A stretch of DNA of 64,000 bases from CAVWDU01 sp963840725 (lineage in GTDB: Bacteria; Pseudomonadota; Gammaproteobacteria; Pseudomonadales; Halieaceae). Shown piece after piece: positions 57,001-64,000 of this stretch; the first letter of the stretch is position 1, and each line of letters opens with the position of its first letter. The translations under genes were made by a program, and so were the position numbers. The notes beneath the pieces were generated by a model. That model saw only the letters and a list, made by a program, of their open reading frames with translations, had not been told where the DNA came from and ran no database searches. The stretch spans positions 248,001 to 312,000 of the forward strand of contig CAWIZY010000004.1 in the NCBI GenBank assembly GCA_963840725.1, given 5' to 3'.

Positions 57001-57575
57001 TAAAGACCGTATTCGATGTACTCGGCCACACTGGCGGGGTTAAGAGTGGGCATAAAATAGGCCATAAAGGCAACGTCGGACTGGTGTGACATACTCGAGG
57101 ACACGCAGCCATGGTCGTCGCCAGCCACAACCAGCACGCCACCATGGGGGGAACTGCCATAGGCGTTGCCGTGCTTTAATGCGTCGCCGGCACGATCGAC
57201 ACCGGGTCCCTTGCCATACCAGATCGCGAATACGCCATCGACTTCCCGGCCCGGATCACTCTCAACTTGCTGGGTGCCCAGAATGGCAGTGGCGGCCAGA
57301 TCCTCATTAATGGCTGGCAGGAACTGGATGTCCTGCTGCTGCATAAATTTACTCGCCCGCCACAGTTCCTGGTCATAGCCCCCCAGTGGTGAACCGCGAT
57401 AACCGGAAATAAAACCGGCGGTATTGAGCCCCCGACGCCTATCCAGCTGCCGCTGCAACATGGGAAGGCGCACCAGCGCCTGGGTGCCGGTGAGAAACAC
57501 CCGCCCCTGTTCACGCTGGTAGCGGTCCTGAAGGTCGTAATTGTCCAGTGGGAGATCGGGGTTGAGCTGGTTCAC
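54069..57575 (-). CDS. Indolepyruvate:ferredoxin oxidoreductase, fused single-chain type
   Basis: A 1168-residue enzyme that oxidatively decarboxylates aryl- or branched 2-oxo acids to acyl-CoA, reducing ferredoxin. Domain order: N-terminal pyrimidine-binding/transketolase part (TAGFISGYRGSPLGGYDQEL, VFAIWYGKGPGVDRAGDALK), TPP-binding part (YFCAGCPHNTSTRVPEG, GIGCHFMASWMDRNT), an iron-sulfur segment NHAVCEGCGDCSVQSNC (near residue 641), then the gamma/POR domain (LLVAGIGGTGVVTVGQLITM, near 725) and a C-terminal region. The fused length is normal for aerobic proteobacteria. It is divergent from an Lrp/AsnC regulator gene 157 bp away, which probably regulates it. Role: catabolism of aromatic or branched-chain amino acids via their keto acids. 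Confidence 0.95.
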   Translation of the reverse strand: MNQLNPDLPLDNYDLQDRYQREQGRVFLTGTQALVRLPMLQRQLDRRRGLNTAGFISGYRGSPLGGYDQELWRASKFMQQQDIQFLPAINEDLAATAILGTQQVESDPGREVDGVFAIWYGKGPGVDRAGDALKHGNAYGSSPHGGVLVVAGDDHGCVSSSMSHQSDVAFMAYFMPTLNPASVAEYIEYGLYGFEMSRYSGCWVGFKAVSETVESAASVELRGFREFTQPDDYQAPDFGLHYRWPDLPGPQVEARMVAKLDAVRAFARANPLDRAIYGIRDARLGIITTGKGHLDLMQALRLLGVDEARCRELGIDIYKVGMVWPLETEGARAFLRGKDEVLVVEEKRGIIESGLKEALYDFQSDKPSRMVGKYDEEGRPLVPWTGELSPGLLAPIVAARISHEFPDVNFEAELAELAATRVDVAVPTDVKRTPYFCAGCPHNTSTRVPEGSKALAGIGCHFMASWMDRNTESLIQMGGEGVNWVGKSRFNGNQHIFQNLGEGTYFHSGYMAIRQAVAAGVNITYKILFNDAVAMTGGQPVDGVITVPAIANQVRSEGVRRIAILSDEPEKYTDKRLFPDGTSFHHRDDLDGVQRELRDIAGVTVLVYDQTCAAEKRRMRKRGSYPDPDRRMFINHAVCEGCGDCSVQSNCLSIYPLDTELGRKRKIDQSSCNKDFSCVKGFCPSFVSVQGGRLKQAAAIDVSDEFEARVSALPRPQPHALEDNFDLLVAGIGGTGVVTVGQLITMAAHLEGKGASVLDFTGFAQKGGAVISHIRIGRNPQTLHQVRIADGRADAVIACDVVVGTDPRCIRVLAKNRSQVLVNHTEIPSGQFVQNRNADIHMQDRIDAIKNAVGADRVQTVQANMLMERIMGNTVYSNVFLLGCAWQRGLVPVSLGALQRAIEINGVGIEQNKRALSWGRLAAADPDAVSRAGGLTATVAAPMTLDELIAHRSALLVDYQNASYAAAYRDKVARVRAAERAAVSGRTELTEAAARYLYKLMAYKDEYEVARLYTNGEFLQQLEATFDGDYQLSFHMAPPIFNSGTDALGRPLKRSFGPWMMSALKVLARCKAVRGTALDPFGRSAERCEERALIDDYSQLLEELITNLTAENYSAALACASLPDQVRGYGPVKAQSMVQYREHRAAQLHRFHNPANPVQIQDAAQSVA

Positions 57576-57732
57576 AGGCAGACACTCGATGTGGCAGTTT
57601 ACTCACTACTGTAGCCGAGCCCCGGCGAAATGTGCTTTCTTATTTCACCCGCGGCCCCACTCGATCTGATAGCTTCTTAACCAAAAGACACTATAATTGA
57701 AATATAATCTCCTGTATTTCGGATTTTTCTGA
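57576..57732. promoter_or_regulatory. Divergent promoter/operator region of the oxidoreductase and Lrp-type regulator
   Basis: A 157-bp gap. Its right half is strongly AT-rich with two TATAAT hexamers, at 57692-57697 and 57703-57708, suitable as -10 boxes for the rightward regulator gene, with TTCTTAACCA about 17 bases before the first. The region TATAATTGAAATATAA is a near-repeat that could also hold an Lrp-type operator. These are readings by eye. Confidence 0.5.
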
Positions 57733-58200
57733 ATGGATCACAACGATATAAAAATCCTGACCCTGCTGCAGCGCGATGGCCGTATCAGCAACCAGGCCCT
57801 GGCTGAACAGGTCGGCATATCCACCGCTGCCTGCTGGCGCCGGGTACGCGCTTTGGAACACGCGGGCGTGATCGCCGGTTACGCCGCTATTCTGGATCGC
57901 AGCCAGGTCCAGCTCCAACTGTGCGCCTTCGTCCACATTACGCTGGCGCGGCACCTCAAAGAGAGTACGCTCAGTTTCGAGCAGGTCATCCGCGAACGAC
58001 CCGAGGTCATGGAGTGTTTTGCAACCACTGGCGACGCAGATTTTATTCTTCGCGTGGTCACTGAAAATATCGAGTCACTGCACGCCTTTCTAGAGGACTG
58101 CCTGTTCGCCCTGCCGCAAGTCGCCCAGGTGCATTCCAATATCGCCCTGCGGGAACTCAAACTGGCAACGGCGCTGCCGCTTGCCCACCTCGGCCCCTGA
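57733..58200 (+). CDS. Lrp/AsnC-family transcriptional regulator
   Basis: A 155-residue regulator. The N-terminal helix-turn-helix is DIKILTLLQRDGRISNQALA and QVGISTAACWRRVRALEHAG (about residues 4-50), followed by VIAGYAAILDRSQV and the RAM ligand-binding domain with VMECFATTGDADFILRVVTE and LPQVAQVHSNIALRELK. Such proteins sense amino acids. The divergent layout with the indolepyruvate oxidoreductase gene suggests control of amino-acid or keto-acid catabolism, plus autoregulation. No strong ribosome-binding site is visible before the ATG. Family assignment is secure; the target is inference from position. Confidence 0.93.
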   Translation: MDHNDIKILTLLQRDGRISNQALAEQVGISTAACWRRVRALEHAGVIAGYAAILDRSQVQLQLCAFVHITLARHLKESTLSFEQVIRERPEVMECFATTGDADFILRVVTENIESLHAFLEDCLFALPQVAQVHSNIALRELKLATALPLAHLGP

Positions 58201-58297
58201 ACACCCAGGCCACGCGAGCCCGCTGCAGGCCGTCTCCCTTGCCCTGATCTGGCTGTGATGTAACAATTCCCGCCTCTTTACCAGCCAGAGTTTCCAC

Positions 58298-59947
58298 ATG
58301 CGAATCCTATTGCGTCCCATTGTTTCCGCACTTGCACTCATTGCCGCCACCAACGTCGTGGCCAAGGCACCTGATCTTTCACTCACTACCATGAAATCGC
58401 TGGTGGAAGAACTGTCCTCAGATGCGTTTGAGGGTCGTGCTCCTGGCACCGTCGGCGAGGAGAAAACCCTGAACCTGCTCACCCGTGAGTTCAAGCGCGC
58501 GGGCCTGCAGCCCGGCAACAACGGCAGCTGGTTCCAGGACGTACCGCTGGTTCAGATCACGGCCCAGCAGGTCTCGGACCTGACCGTCGAAGGTGGAACC
58601 GAGCCCTTGTCGTTCAAGTACGGCCCTGACATGGTGGTGTTCTCCTACCAGGTTACGCCAAAGATTGCCGTCAACGACAGCGAGGTGGTTTTTGTCGGCT
58701 ATGGCATCAACGCCCCGGAAAAGAACTGGAATGACTACGCCGGCATCGATGTGAAGGGAAAAACCGTCATCATCCTGGTCAACGACCCCGACTATGAAAC
58801 AGCGGGCCTGGAGGGCCGGTTCGACGGCCGCGCCATGACCTACTACGGGCGCTGGAGCTACAAGTACGAAGAGGCTGCCCGCCAGGGAGCGGCCGCCGCT
58901 CTGGTGGTCCACGATACCGTTCCCGCCGCCTATGGCTGGAACGTCGTTGAGTCCAGTAATACCGGCCCGCAGCATGTCGCCGATGCGAAAAATGGCCACA
59001 TGGATCAGAGCCCGGCCATTGGTTGGGTGCAGCTGGAGGTGGCGCGCAGCATCCTCCGCAGTGCTGGCCAGGACCTGGATAAACTCACTGCGGCCGCCAA
59101 AAAACCGGGCTTCAAAGCCGTTGAGCTGGGACTCAAGGCCTCGGTGTCCTTCAACAATGACATCAAGAAACAGCGTTCCAAGAATGTCATCGGCGTGCTA
59201 CCAGGCAGCAAGCGCCCGAATGAATACGTTCTTTACACCGCTCATTGGGACCACCTTGGCCGCTGTGGCGCAGCCGGCAGCGAGGACGTGATTTGCAATG
59301 GTGCGGTAGACAACGCCACCGGCACCGCGGCCCTGGTAGCGCTGGCAGAGGCCCACGTCAAAGCGGGCCCGCCGGAGCGCAGTCTGGTTTTTCTCGCGGT
59401 CACGGCAGAGGAATCCGGCCTGCTCGGCTCAAAATCCTACGCGGCCAATCCCGTTGTGCCCCTGGAACGCACCGTAGGTGGCATCAATATGGACGCCTTC
59501 AGCATGTCCGGGCCCGCTCGCGATGTCATCGTGGTCGGCAAGGGTAAATCAGAGCTCGATGCCTATCTCGAGCGCGCCCTGGCCAGCGAAGGCCGGGTCG
59601 CCAAACGGGAACCTACGCCAGAAAAAGGCTATTACTACCGTTCTGATCACTTCAGCTTCGCCAAACTCGGCGTACCGATGCTCTACTTTGAGGGTGGCGA
59701 AGACCTGATCGATGGCGGTGTCGAAGCCGGGCGAGCCGCCGCCGAGGACTACACGGTTAACCGCTACCACGCCCCGGGCGACGAGTACAATCCGAACTGG
59801 GACTGGCGCGGCACCATGGCAGACCTCAAGCTCTACTATCAGATCGGCCGGGAGTTGGCCGAAACTGACGCCTGGCCCAATTGGGTCAAAGGCGATGAGT
59901 TCCGCGCTATTCGCGACGGCAGTAGTGCCAGTCGCAACAGCAAATAA
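58298..59947 (+). CDS. Exported M28-family zinc peptidase, copy 2
   Basis: A 549-residue secreted peptidase, shorter than copy 1 because the linker is missing. A signal peptide (VSALALIAATNVVAKA) leads to LSSDAFEGRAPGTVGEEKTL, a PA domain (about residues 130-255, with VVFVGYGINAPEKNWNDYAG) and the catalytic domain: YTAHWDHLG (near 313), GAVDNATGTAALV (near 336), TAEESGLLGSK (near 368), GINMDAF (near 397) and RYHAPGDEY (near 489). The expected H-D-E-D-H metal set is complete. It probably works with copy 1 in extracellular or periplasmic peptide breakdown. The ribosome-binding site is weak. Confidence 0.93.
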   Translation: MRILLRPIVSALALIAATNVVAKAPDLSLTTMKSLVEELSSDAFEGRAPGTVGEEKTLNLLTREFKRAGLQPGNNGSWFQDVPLVQITAQQVSDLTVEGGTEPLSFKYGPDMVVFSYQVTPKIAVNDSEVVFVGYGINAPEKNWNDYAGIDVKGKTVIILVNDPDYETAGLEGRFDGRAMTYYGRWSYKYEEAARQGAAAALVVHDTVPAAYGWNVVESSNTGPQHVADAKNGHMDQSPAIGWVQLEVARSILRSAGQDLDKLTAAAKKPGFKAVELGLKASVSFNNDIKKQRSKNVIGVLPGSKRPNEYVLYTAHWDHLGRCGAAGSEDVICNGAVDNATGTAALVALAEAHVKAGPPERSLVFLAVTAEESGLLGSKSYAANPVVPLERTVGGINMDAFSMSGPARDVIVVGKGKSELDAYLERALASEGRVAKREPTPEKGYYYRSDHFSFAKLGVPMLYFEGGEDLIDGGVEAGRAAAEDYTVNRYHAPGDEYNPNWDWRGTMADLKLYYQIGRELAETDAWPNWVKGDEFRAIRDGSSASRNSK

Positions 59948-60169
59948 GCACTGCGATACAGGCATGAGACCCAGGTAGCGTCGCAATCCGGTGCAGTGCA
60001 CGGGGCGTTAAGACACCCCCAAATAAAACAGCGCCAGCTACTCCATATGCATGGATAGTGACCGAAACATGCCAGCCAGCTGCACACTGATCGACAGCAA
60101 CGCATCCACCGGCTTGCAACATGAGCACGCTGCCCGTTTCAGCCACCAACAACTTGTGCCATCACAACG

Positions 60170-60194
60170 AAAAACGCCCCGCAGTTGCGGGGCG
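60170..60194 (-). terminator. Rho-independent terminator of the fasciclin gene
   Basis: A perfect 9-bp stem (CGCCCCGCA at 60175-60183 with TGCGGGGCG at 60186-60194) around a 2-base turn. On the minus strand it is followed by TTTTTCGTTG. It lies about 30 bp after the stop of the leftward fasciclin gene. Confidence 0.88.
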
Positions 60195-60222
60195 CAGGGT
60201 CTTTCGGTTGCGAGCCGTAAGC

Positions 60223-60738
60223 TTAGGGGATCAGCACTGAGTCAATGATCCACACATTGCCGTTGTCCGCGCGCACGCCCTGGCAATCAACCCCCGCGTT
60301 GTTCACGCGGGTCATGCCGCCTTCGCGGTGAAAGAACACCTTGTTGCCCTGCAGCGTGTTACGGCTGATCGCCTGAGTGAAACGGCGCGGGTCCTGAATA
60401 GCTGGTGTCACGTGATAGGTCAATACCGCGGTCAGCAGGTCAACATCTTCGAGTGCATCTTCAAGCAGCCCGCCGGGCAGGGCTTCAAATGCCGCATTCG
60501 TGGGCGCGTAGACAGTGATGTCCTCGGCTTCCGCCAGCGCGCCGTCAAGGCCAGCGGCAACCACGGCGTCGACCAGGGTGCTCAGCTCGGGCGTAGCGAT
60601 AGCGGCGTCGACAATCGACCCATCAAATTCAATGAAATCTGTGCTCAGGCACTCGCCCATGGGTTGCGCCTGTGCCAGTGAACCCAATGCCAACGTTGCA
60701 GCGGCAGAACCTGCCAGGACCAGATTTTTCAGTGTCAT
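60223..60738 (-). CDS. Exported fasciclin (FAS1)-domain protein
   Basis: A 171-residue secreted protein with a single FAS1 domain. A signal peptide (LVLAGSAAATLALGSLAQA) is followed by SIVDAAIATPELSTLVDAVV, AEDITVYAPTNAAFEALPGG and LLTAVLTYHVTPAI, and ends with VDCQGVRADNGNVWIIDSVL. FAS1 domains mediate adhesion or ligand binding at the cell surface. ATG 60738 is preceded by GGAGAAAAAG and starts the signal peptide; the frame is open to 60840 but that part has no sense. Two Cys residues (in GECLS and VDCQG) could form a disulfide. Its own terminator follows. Confidence 0.93.
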   Translation of the reverse strand: MTLKNLVLAGSAAATLALGSLAQAQPMGECLSTDFIEFDGSIVDAAIATPELSTLVDAVVAAGLDGALAEAEDITVYAPTNAAFEALPGGLLEDALEDVDLLTAVLTYHVTPAIQDPRRFTQAISRNTLQGNKVFFHREGGMTRVNNAGVDCQGVRADNGNVWIIDSVLIP

Positions 60739-61010
60739 GCTTTTTCTCCAAGTGAGTGGTTGGTGCAACACGATCTTACGCTCTGCGCCACCGCCGGGAT
60801 CAGATACAGCGACGCCCATACCTGAACATAATCTGAACATAGTTCAAGATCATGCAGCCGATAAAGAGGGCCACCGCTGCCACAAAATTATCAGCGCACC
60901 GCTCCGACCTCCTGCCGCTCGATTACCGGTTTATCCGCAGGAACTGTGCCGGTTATCATGGGCACCCGCGATACACTGACTCTCACAACACCAAGAGGAG
61001 ATACCCTGGA

Positions 61011-61760
61011 ATGTACCTGCAACTGGCCACCTGGCCCGAAATCGAGACACGCTTGCAAAGAGACCGCGCCATACTCATTCCCATCGGGTCAACAGAACAA
61101 CACGGTCCCAATGGATTGATCGGCACCGACGCACTGTGCCCGGAAATTATTGCCCGCCGCGCAGCGGAGCAAGCAGACATCCTGATCGGCCCGACCTTCC
61201 CTGTGGGCTGCGCACAGCATCATCTGGCTTTTGCAGGCAGTATCACACTGCGGCCATCCACAATGATCGCGTCTATGTCAGATTGGACCATTTCACTACG
61301 GCGGCACGGTTTTACACGTTTCTACTGGTTTAATGGACACGGCGGTAATAACGCAACAATGCAAGCCGCGTTCGCAGAAATTCACGCCCTGCGCAGCATG
61401 GCACACGAACCTGCCGCCGTACCTGAAATTGTGCAACGGGCCCGCAACTGGTGGGAACTGCCAGGAGTGCGAAGTCTTTGCCAGAACATTTACCCAAAAG
61501 GAGAAGGCATGCACGCAACGGCTTCAGAAGTGGCCGTCACTTACGCCGCATACCCCGATCAGGTGCGGCACGTAGAGATGACGCCACGGATCGCTCCGGT
61601 GGGCGCATTCGGCGACTCGGAACAATACCGCGCTGCCTTCGCTGACGGTCGGATTGGATCCGACCCCAGTCAGGCAACGCCGGAGGATGGTGAAAAAATT
61701 ATTGCTGCCGCTTCAGCCGCTCTGGCCGAGGACTTCAAGTCTTTTGCAGAGCGGCCCTAG
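61011..61760 (+). CDS. Creatininase-family amidohydrolase
   Basis: A 249-residue cytoplasmic enzyme with the creatininase fold. Metal residues fall in IPIGSTEQHGPNGLIGTD (Glu29, His31, Asp40), FYWFNGHGGNNATMQAA (His110) and MHATASEVAV (Glu173). Members hydrolyse cyclic amides, such as creatinine, or act on formamides and on lactams; the substrate here is unknown. ATG 61011 has GAGGAG about 10 bases upstream and opens the domain; the frame from 60852 is rejected. The stop codon TAG is also the first three bases of a palindrome-bounded repeat, suggesting that the element inserted at the gene end and may have replaced the original C-terminus. Confidence 0.9.
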   Translation: MYLQLATWPEIETRLQRDRAILIPIGSTEQHGPNGLIGTDALCPEIIARRAAEQADILIGPTFPVGCAQHHLAFAGSITLRPSTMIASMSDWTISLRRHGFTRFYWFNGHGGNNATMQAAFAEIHALRSMAHEPAAVPEIVQRARNWWELPGVRSLCQNIYPKGEGMHATASEVAVTYAAYPDQVRHVEMTPRIAPVGAFGDSEQYRAAFADGRIGSDPSQATPEDGEKIIAAASAALAEDFKSFAERP

Positions 61761-61903
61761 CAGGCTGTTGATTTTCGTTTTCGAGGCAGCCACTGGTAGG
61801 CAAAAACAGGCGAAATGAGGGAGTGTATAGTGAATACATGACCGATTTGAGCCTTTTTTTAACGTGGCAGTGGCCACGCAGATAGAAAATCAACAACCTG
61901 CTA
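61758..61903. repeat. Palindrome-bounded repeat element (MITE-like), 146 bp
   Basis: The ends are inverted repeats of 19 bases, TAGCAGGCTGTTGATTTTC (61758-61776) and GAAAATCAACAACCTGCTA (61885-61903), differing at one position. In between is GGCGAAATGAGGGAGTGTAT and a GAGCCTTTTTTTAACG stretch but no protein-coding frame. It looks like a small non-autonomous mobile element. The left end overlaps the creatininase stop codon. The TTTTTTT stretch may act as a terminator. I recall similar AGCAGGTTGTTGA ends as frequent in gammaproteobacteria, which is memory and not a search. Confidence 0.8.
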
Positions 61904-62025
61904 GCAACGGCAGCGAAAGGTTTGCGGGTTATAAGCAGCCGGGGCCGGGCCAGGAGACCCCTCCCCGCCAACTTGGCAGTGTGAGGGGAGCAAGCCTTTC
62001 AACCACCGACCAGCTCGCCGTTGCC

Positions 62026-62553
62026 TCAGGCGCTGCCGCTCTTCAACGCCAGGCCCGCCGTATTGTCAGCTTCAGCCGACGCCGGGCCTGAAGATTTTTT
62101 CGCACCGATAGGCACCGCCTTGGCAGCGGGCTCGCCCGGATCCATATCGATGCTGCCGCGGAAAATTGCCCCGTCCTGCAGCGTCACCCGCGGAGCGACA
62201 ATGTTGCCACAGACGTTGCCGGATTGGGAGATGATGACCGTTTCTTCGCCCATCACGTCGCCGGAAACTTCGCCATCAATTTTCACTACCCGGGCGTTGA
62301 TATCGGCAGCTACTACGCCGGACTCACCCACAGTGACCTCGTTGGAACCCAGGTTGATAGTCCCCTCAACCTTGCCCTGCACAAACAGGTCCTCGCTACC
62401 GCTGATTTCGCCCTTGATTGTTATACCCGGTCCGATCATTGCACCACTCCTCGCAGTTACTGGGGCCGCTTCTCTCACTGCGACCTTGGGTTTTTCTTCT
62501 GCAGGTTGGTTGACCGCCGGCGGCACCTGCTTGTTTTTATTGCGTTCGAACAT
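62026..62553 (-). CDS. Bactofilin (polymer-forming cytoskeletal protein)
   Basis: A 175-residue bactofilin, a beta-helical protein that polymerises without nucleotide at the inner face of the membrane and organises cell shape or envelope enzymes. Core: IGPGITIKGEISGSEDLFVQ, GKVEGTINLGSNEVTVGESG, VVAADINARVVKIDGEVSGD and VMGEETVIISQSGNVCGNIV, with regular hydrophobic repeats. The first 40 and last 35 residues are disordered and charged (FERNKNKQ, KKSSGPASAEADN), as is normal. AGAG lies before the ATG. It is not next to a peptidase of the M23 type, its frequent partner. Confidence 0.95.
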   Translation of the reverse strand: MFERNKNKQVPPAVNQPAEEKPKVAVREAAPVTARSGAMIGPGITIKGEISGSEDLFVQGKVEGTINLGSNEVTVGESGVVAADINARVVKIDGEVSGDVMGEETVIISQSGNVCGNIVAPRVTLQDGAIFRGSIDMDPGEPAAKAVPIGAKKSSGPASAEADNTAGLALKSGSA

Positions 62554-62702
62554 CTCTTATTCCACCGTGACTTCTTGTGGGAGTTCAATGCTAACAAGCG
62601 GACCAGGGGCGCACCAGACGAGGACGGCAGCTAAGTGGCGAAAACTCCACTTTTTCCCGCAAAGTCTCGTAGCCCCATTTTTCACTGACCTTATCGCAAG
62701 TC

Positions 62703-63263
62703 TCAGAAGGTCCAGCGCACGCCTACACCGAAGGTATCCAGATCTGTTTCCAGATCAAAACGCACCCACTCCGCGTAGAGGTCCAGGCTGCGGAAGATGT
62801 TGAGGGCAGCTCCAACGCCGTAGTAGAGATCGGTGCCGTCGTCATCTACCTGGCGGCCATCGGCTTCCCAAAAGGCGGCCCCGCCGCGCGCGTACACATC
62901 AAGAATCCACAAGGGCACAGAGACCATGCCGCCGACGGTCCAGGCTTCGGACTCAAACTTGGCCTTGCCAAAGTCACCGACGTTGTCGGATTCGAACTCG
63001 CCGAGGTCCCAGTAGGCTGCGTCTACCGACAACCAGTTGTTAAACCGATAGCCCGCCTGGAAATTGTAGCTGTAGGAATCATCGTCAAAATTAATATCGC
63101 TGATGTCCTCGATGTCATCGATGCGAAAATCTTCATCAATCTGTGAGTAAGCGACGCCGGCACCGATGAAGAAACCTTCATCTGCGTTGGCTGCAGCGCC
63201 GAACATCATGGTTGTGCCGCTGATAGCCAAAGCCAGAGCGGTAGGTCGATTGATCAGGTTCAT
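62703..63263 (-). CDS. Outer-membrane beta-barrel protein (OmpA-like/porin family)
   Basis: A 186-residue outer-membrane protein. A signal peptide (ALAISGTTMMFGAAANA) is followed by eight or so amphipathic strands: GFFIGAGVAYSQIDEDF, YSYNFQAGYRFNNWLSVDAA, WTVGGMVSVPLWILDVYARG and DLYAEWVRFDLETDLDTFGV. The final residues GVGVRWTF end in an aromatic, the signature recognised by the BAM machinery. It belongs to the outer-membrane beta-barrel (OMP_b-brl) group. ATG 63263 is preceded by AGGAGA. An acidic loop (DFRIDDIEDISDINFDDD) is exposed. Function unknown. Confidence 0.9.
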   Translation of the reverse strand: MNLINRPTALALAISGTTMMFGAAANADEGFFIGAGVAYSQIDEDFRIDDIEDISDINFDDDSYSYNFQAGYRFNNWLSVDAAYWDLGEFESDNVGDFGKAKFESEAWTVGGMVSVPLWILDVYARGGAAFWEADGRQVDDDGTDLYYGVGAALNIFRSLDLYAEWVRFDLETDLDTFGVGVRWTF

Positions 63264-63488
63264 AAGAGATCTCCTGTGACTAAAAAACAAGCTGCTGCGT
63301 CAGAGGCCGCATGACGCGAGGACTGGCCTATGGCCCGCCGTCGTTGCGTGGAGAGATTTCGTGAGGAATCATGCCAGGCGCCAGCGACCGGACGGCGGCG
63401 CCATTATAAGAGATAGCCGCCTTGCTCTGGTAAGGCCCAAAAATACCAATTATTCACGCATTCTGTGGCCCGACTGCGCGGTTCTCGA

Positions 63489-64000
63489 TCAGGCTGCATA
63501 ACCCTGCGGGTTACCTTGCTGCCAGCGCCAGGCATCTACAATCATGTCATGCAGCGTGTTTGCAGGGCTCCAGTCCAGCTCGCGCATGGCTTTCTCGGGG
63601 TCCGCCCAGCACTCCGCGATGTCCCCGGGCCGCCTGGGGCATACACGGTGCGGAATCGCTTGTCCCGAGACGGCGCGAAATGCTGCCAAAACCTCTAATA
63701 CGCTGGTCCCCACCCCGGTGCCGAGATTGTAGGTGCTCAGCCCGGGGGATGACATGCCGTGTGTCAGCGCCGCAACATGCCCGAGGGCGAGGTCAACCAC
63801 GTGGATGTAGTCACGCACGCCGGTTCCATCTACCGTGGGATAATCGTCGCCAAAAATCGACAAGTGAGGGCGCAGCCCCACTGCGACCTGGGCGATGTAC
63901 GGCAACAGATTATTCGGTTCACCCTGCGGGTCTTCACCCATCAGCCCGGAGGGGTGAGCTCCCACCGGATTGAAATAGCGCAGCACGCTAACAGACCAGC
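63489..64000 (-). CDS. galE: UDP-glucose 4-epimerase, C-terminal part (5' end outside window)
   Basis: The end of GalE, which interconverts UDP-glucose and UDP-galactose for polysaccharide synthesis. The visible 170 residues contain VLRYFNPVGAHPSGLMGEDP, NLLPYIAQVAVGLRPHLSIF, GDDYPTVDGTGVRDYIHVVD, YNLGTGVGTSVLEVLAAFRA and the final substrate-binding part with RRPGDIAECWADPEKAMREL. All are standard for GalE. The start and the NAD-binding N-terminus lie beyond position 64000; the frame is open to the edge. No break is seen. It ends about 225 bp from the outer-membrane barrel gene, read the same way. Confidence 0.96.
   Translation of the reverse strand, partial: WSVSVLRYFNPVGAHPSGLMGEDPQGEPNNLLPYIAQVAVGLRPHLSIFGDDYPTVDGTGVRDYIHVVDLALGHVAALTHGMSSPGLSTYNLGTGVGTSVLEVLAAFRAVSGQAIPHRVCPRRPGDIAECWADPEKAMRELDWSPANTLHDMIVDAWRWQQGNPQGYAA

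Overview
The window reads as chromosomal DNA of a GC-rich, aerobic, Gram-negative gammaproteobacterium. Evidence for Gram-negative: RND and TolC-type efflux parts, a Pqi/MCE lipid-transport operon, AsmA, TonB-receptor debris, lipoproteins and an outer-membrane barrel. The PEP-CTERM-like sorting tails, sulfatase and TonB-receptor remains, GTP-type PEP carboxykinase, fused indolepyruvate oxidoreductase and many secreted peptidases suit a marine heterotroph of the Halieaceae/Spongiibacteraceae kind. That placement is inference from gene content; there is no rRNA gene here, and I found no tRNA gene.

Layout. 0-2.8 kb: end of an RND pump gene and its TetR regulator. 2.8-5.6 kb: a cell-wall pair (M15 peptidase and L,D-transpeptidase) read leftward, with a short tandem-repeat array directly upstream. 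5.6-11 kb: secreted or membrane hydrolases (M20 amidohydrolase, M48 protease, serine beta-lactamase-like hydrolase) and small unknown genes. 11-12.6 kb: gene debris including a decayed arylsulfatase. 12.8-18.8 kb: central metabolism and hydrolases (pckG, dienelactone hydrolase, MBL-fold protein). 19-25 kb: a reductive-dehalogenase-like Fe-S protein, a dihaem cytochrome c, and a convergent pair of PLP enzymes for D-amino acids. 25.4-29.5 kb: an erosion zone with three broken genes around one intact FAD oxidoreductase. 29.5-43.9 kb: envelope genes (AsmA, M28 peptidase, pqiA-pqiA-pqiB-pqiC, a von Willebrand-type PEP-CTERM protein, and a TolC/HlyD/FUSC-like efflux operon). 44-49 kb: a broken subtilase/PEP-CTERM gene, a solute symporter, a cupin, a second reductive-dehalogenase-like protein and a second decayed sulfatase. 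49-58 kb: a probable catabolic block of molybdopterin oxidoreductase, HAD-like protein, two-subunit aconitase X, fused indolepyruvate:ferredoxin oxidoreductase and an Lrp/AsnC regulator. 58-64 kb: second M28 peptidase, fasciclin protein, creatininase, a palindrome-bounded repeat, bactofilin, outer-membrane barrel and the end of galE.

How the genes work together. Several complete modules are visible: lipid transport and envelope integrity (pqi, AsmA), tripartite efflux (42-41 kb), peptidoglycan 3-3 crosslinking and cleavage (5-3 kb), and amino/keto-acid catabolism (D-amino acid enzymes, aconitase X, indolepyruvate oxidoreductase, Lrp). The two reductive-dehalogenase-like proteins, both 334 residues from the chosen starts and sharing long blocks, are the most interesting uncharacterised proteins. 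The window is also rich in recent pseudogenes: two sulfatases, an FAD oxidoreductase, a TonB receptor, a TPR fragment and a subtilase. This suggests ongoing loss of polymer-degradation functions.
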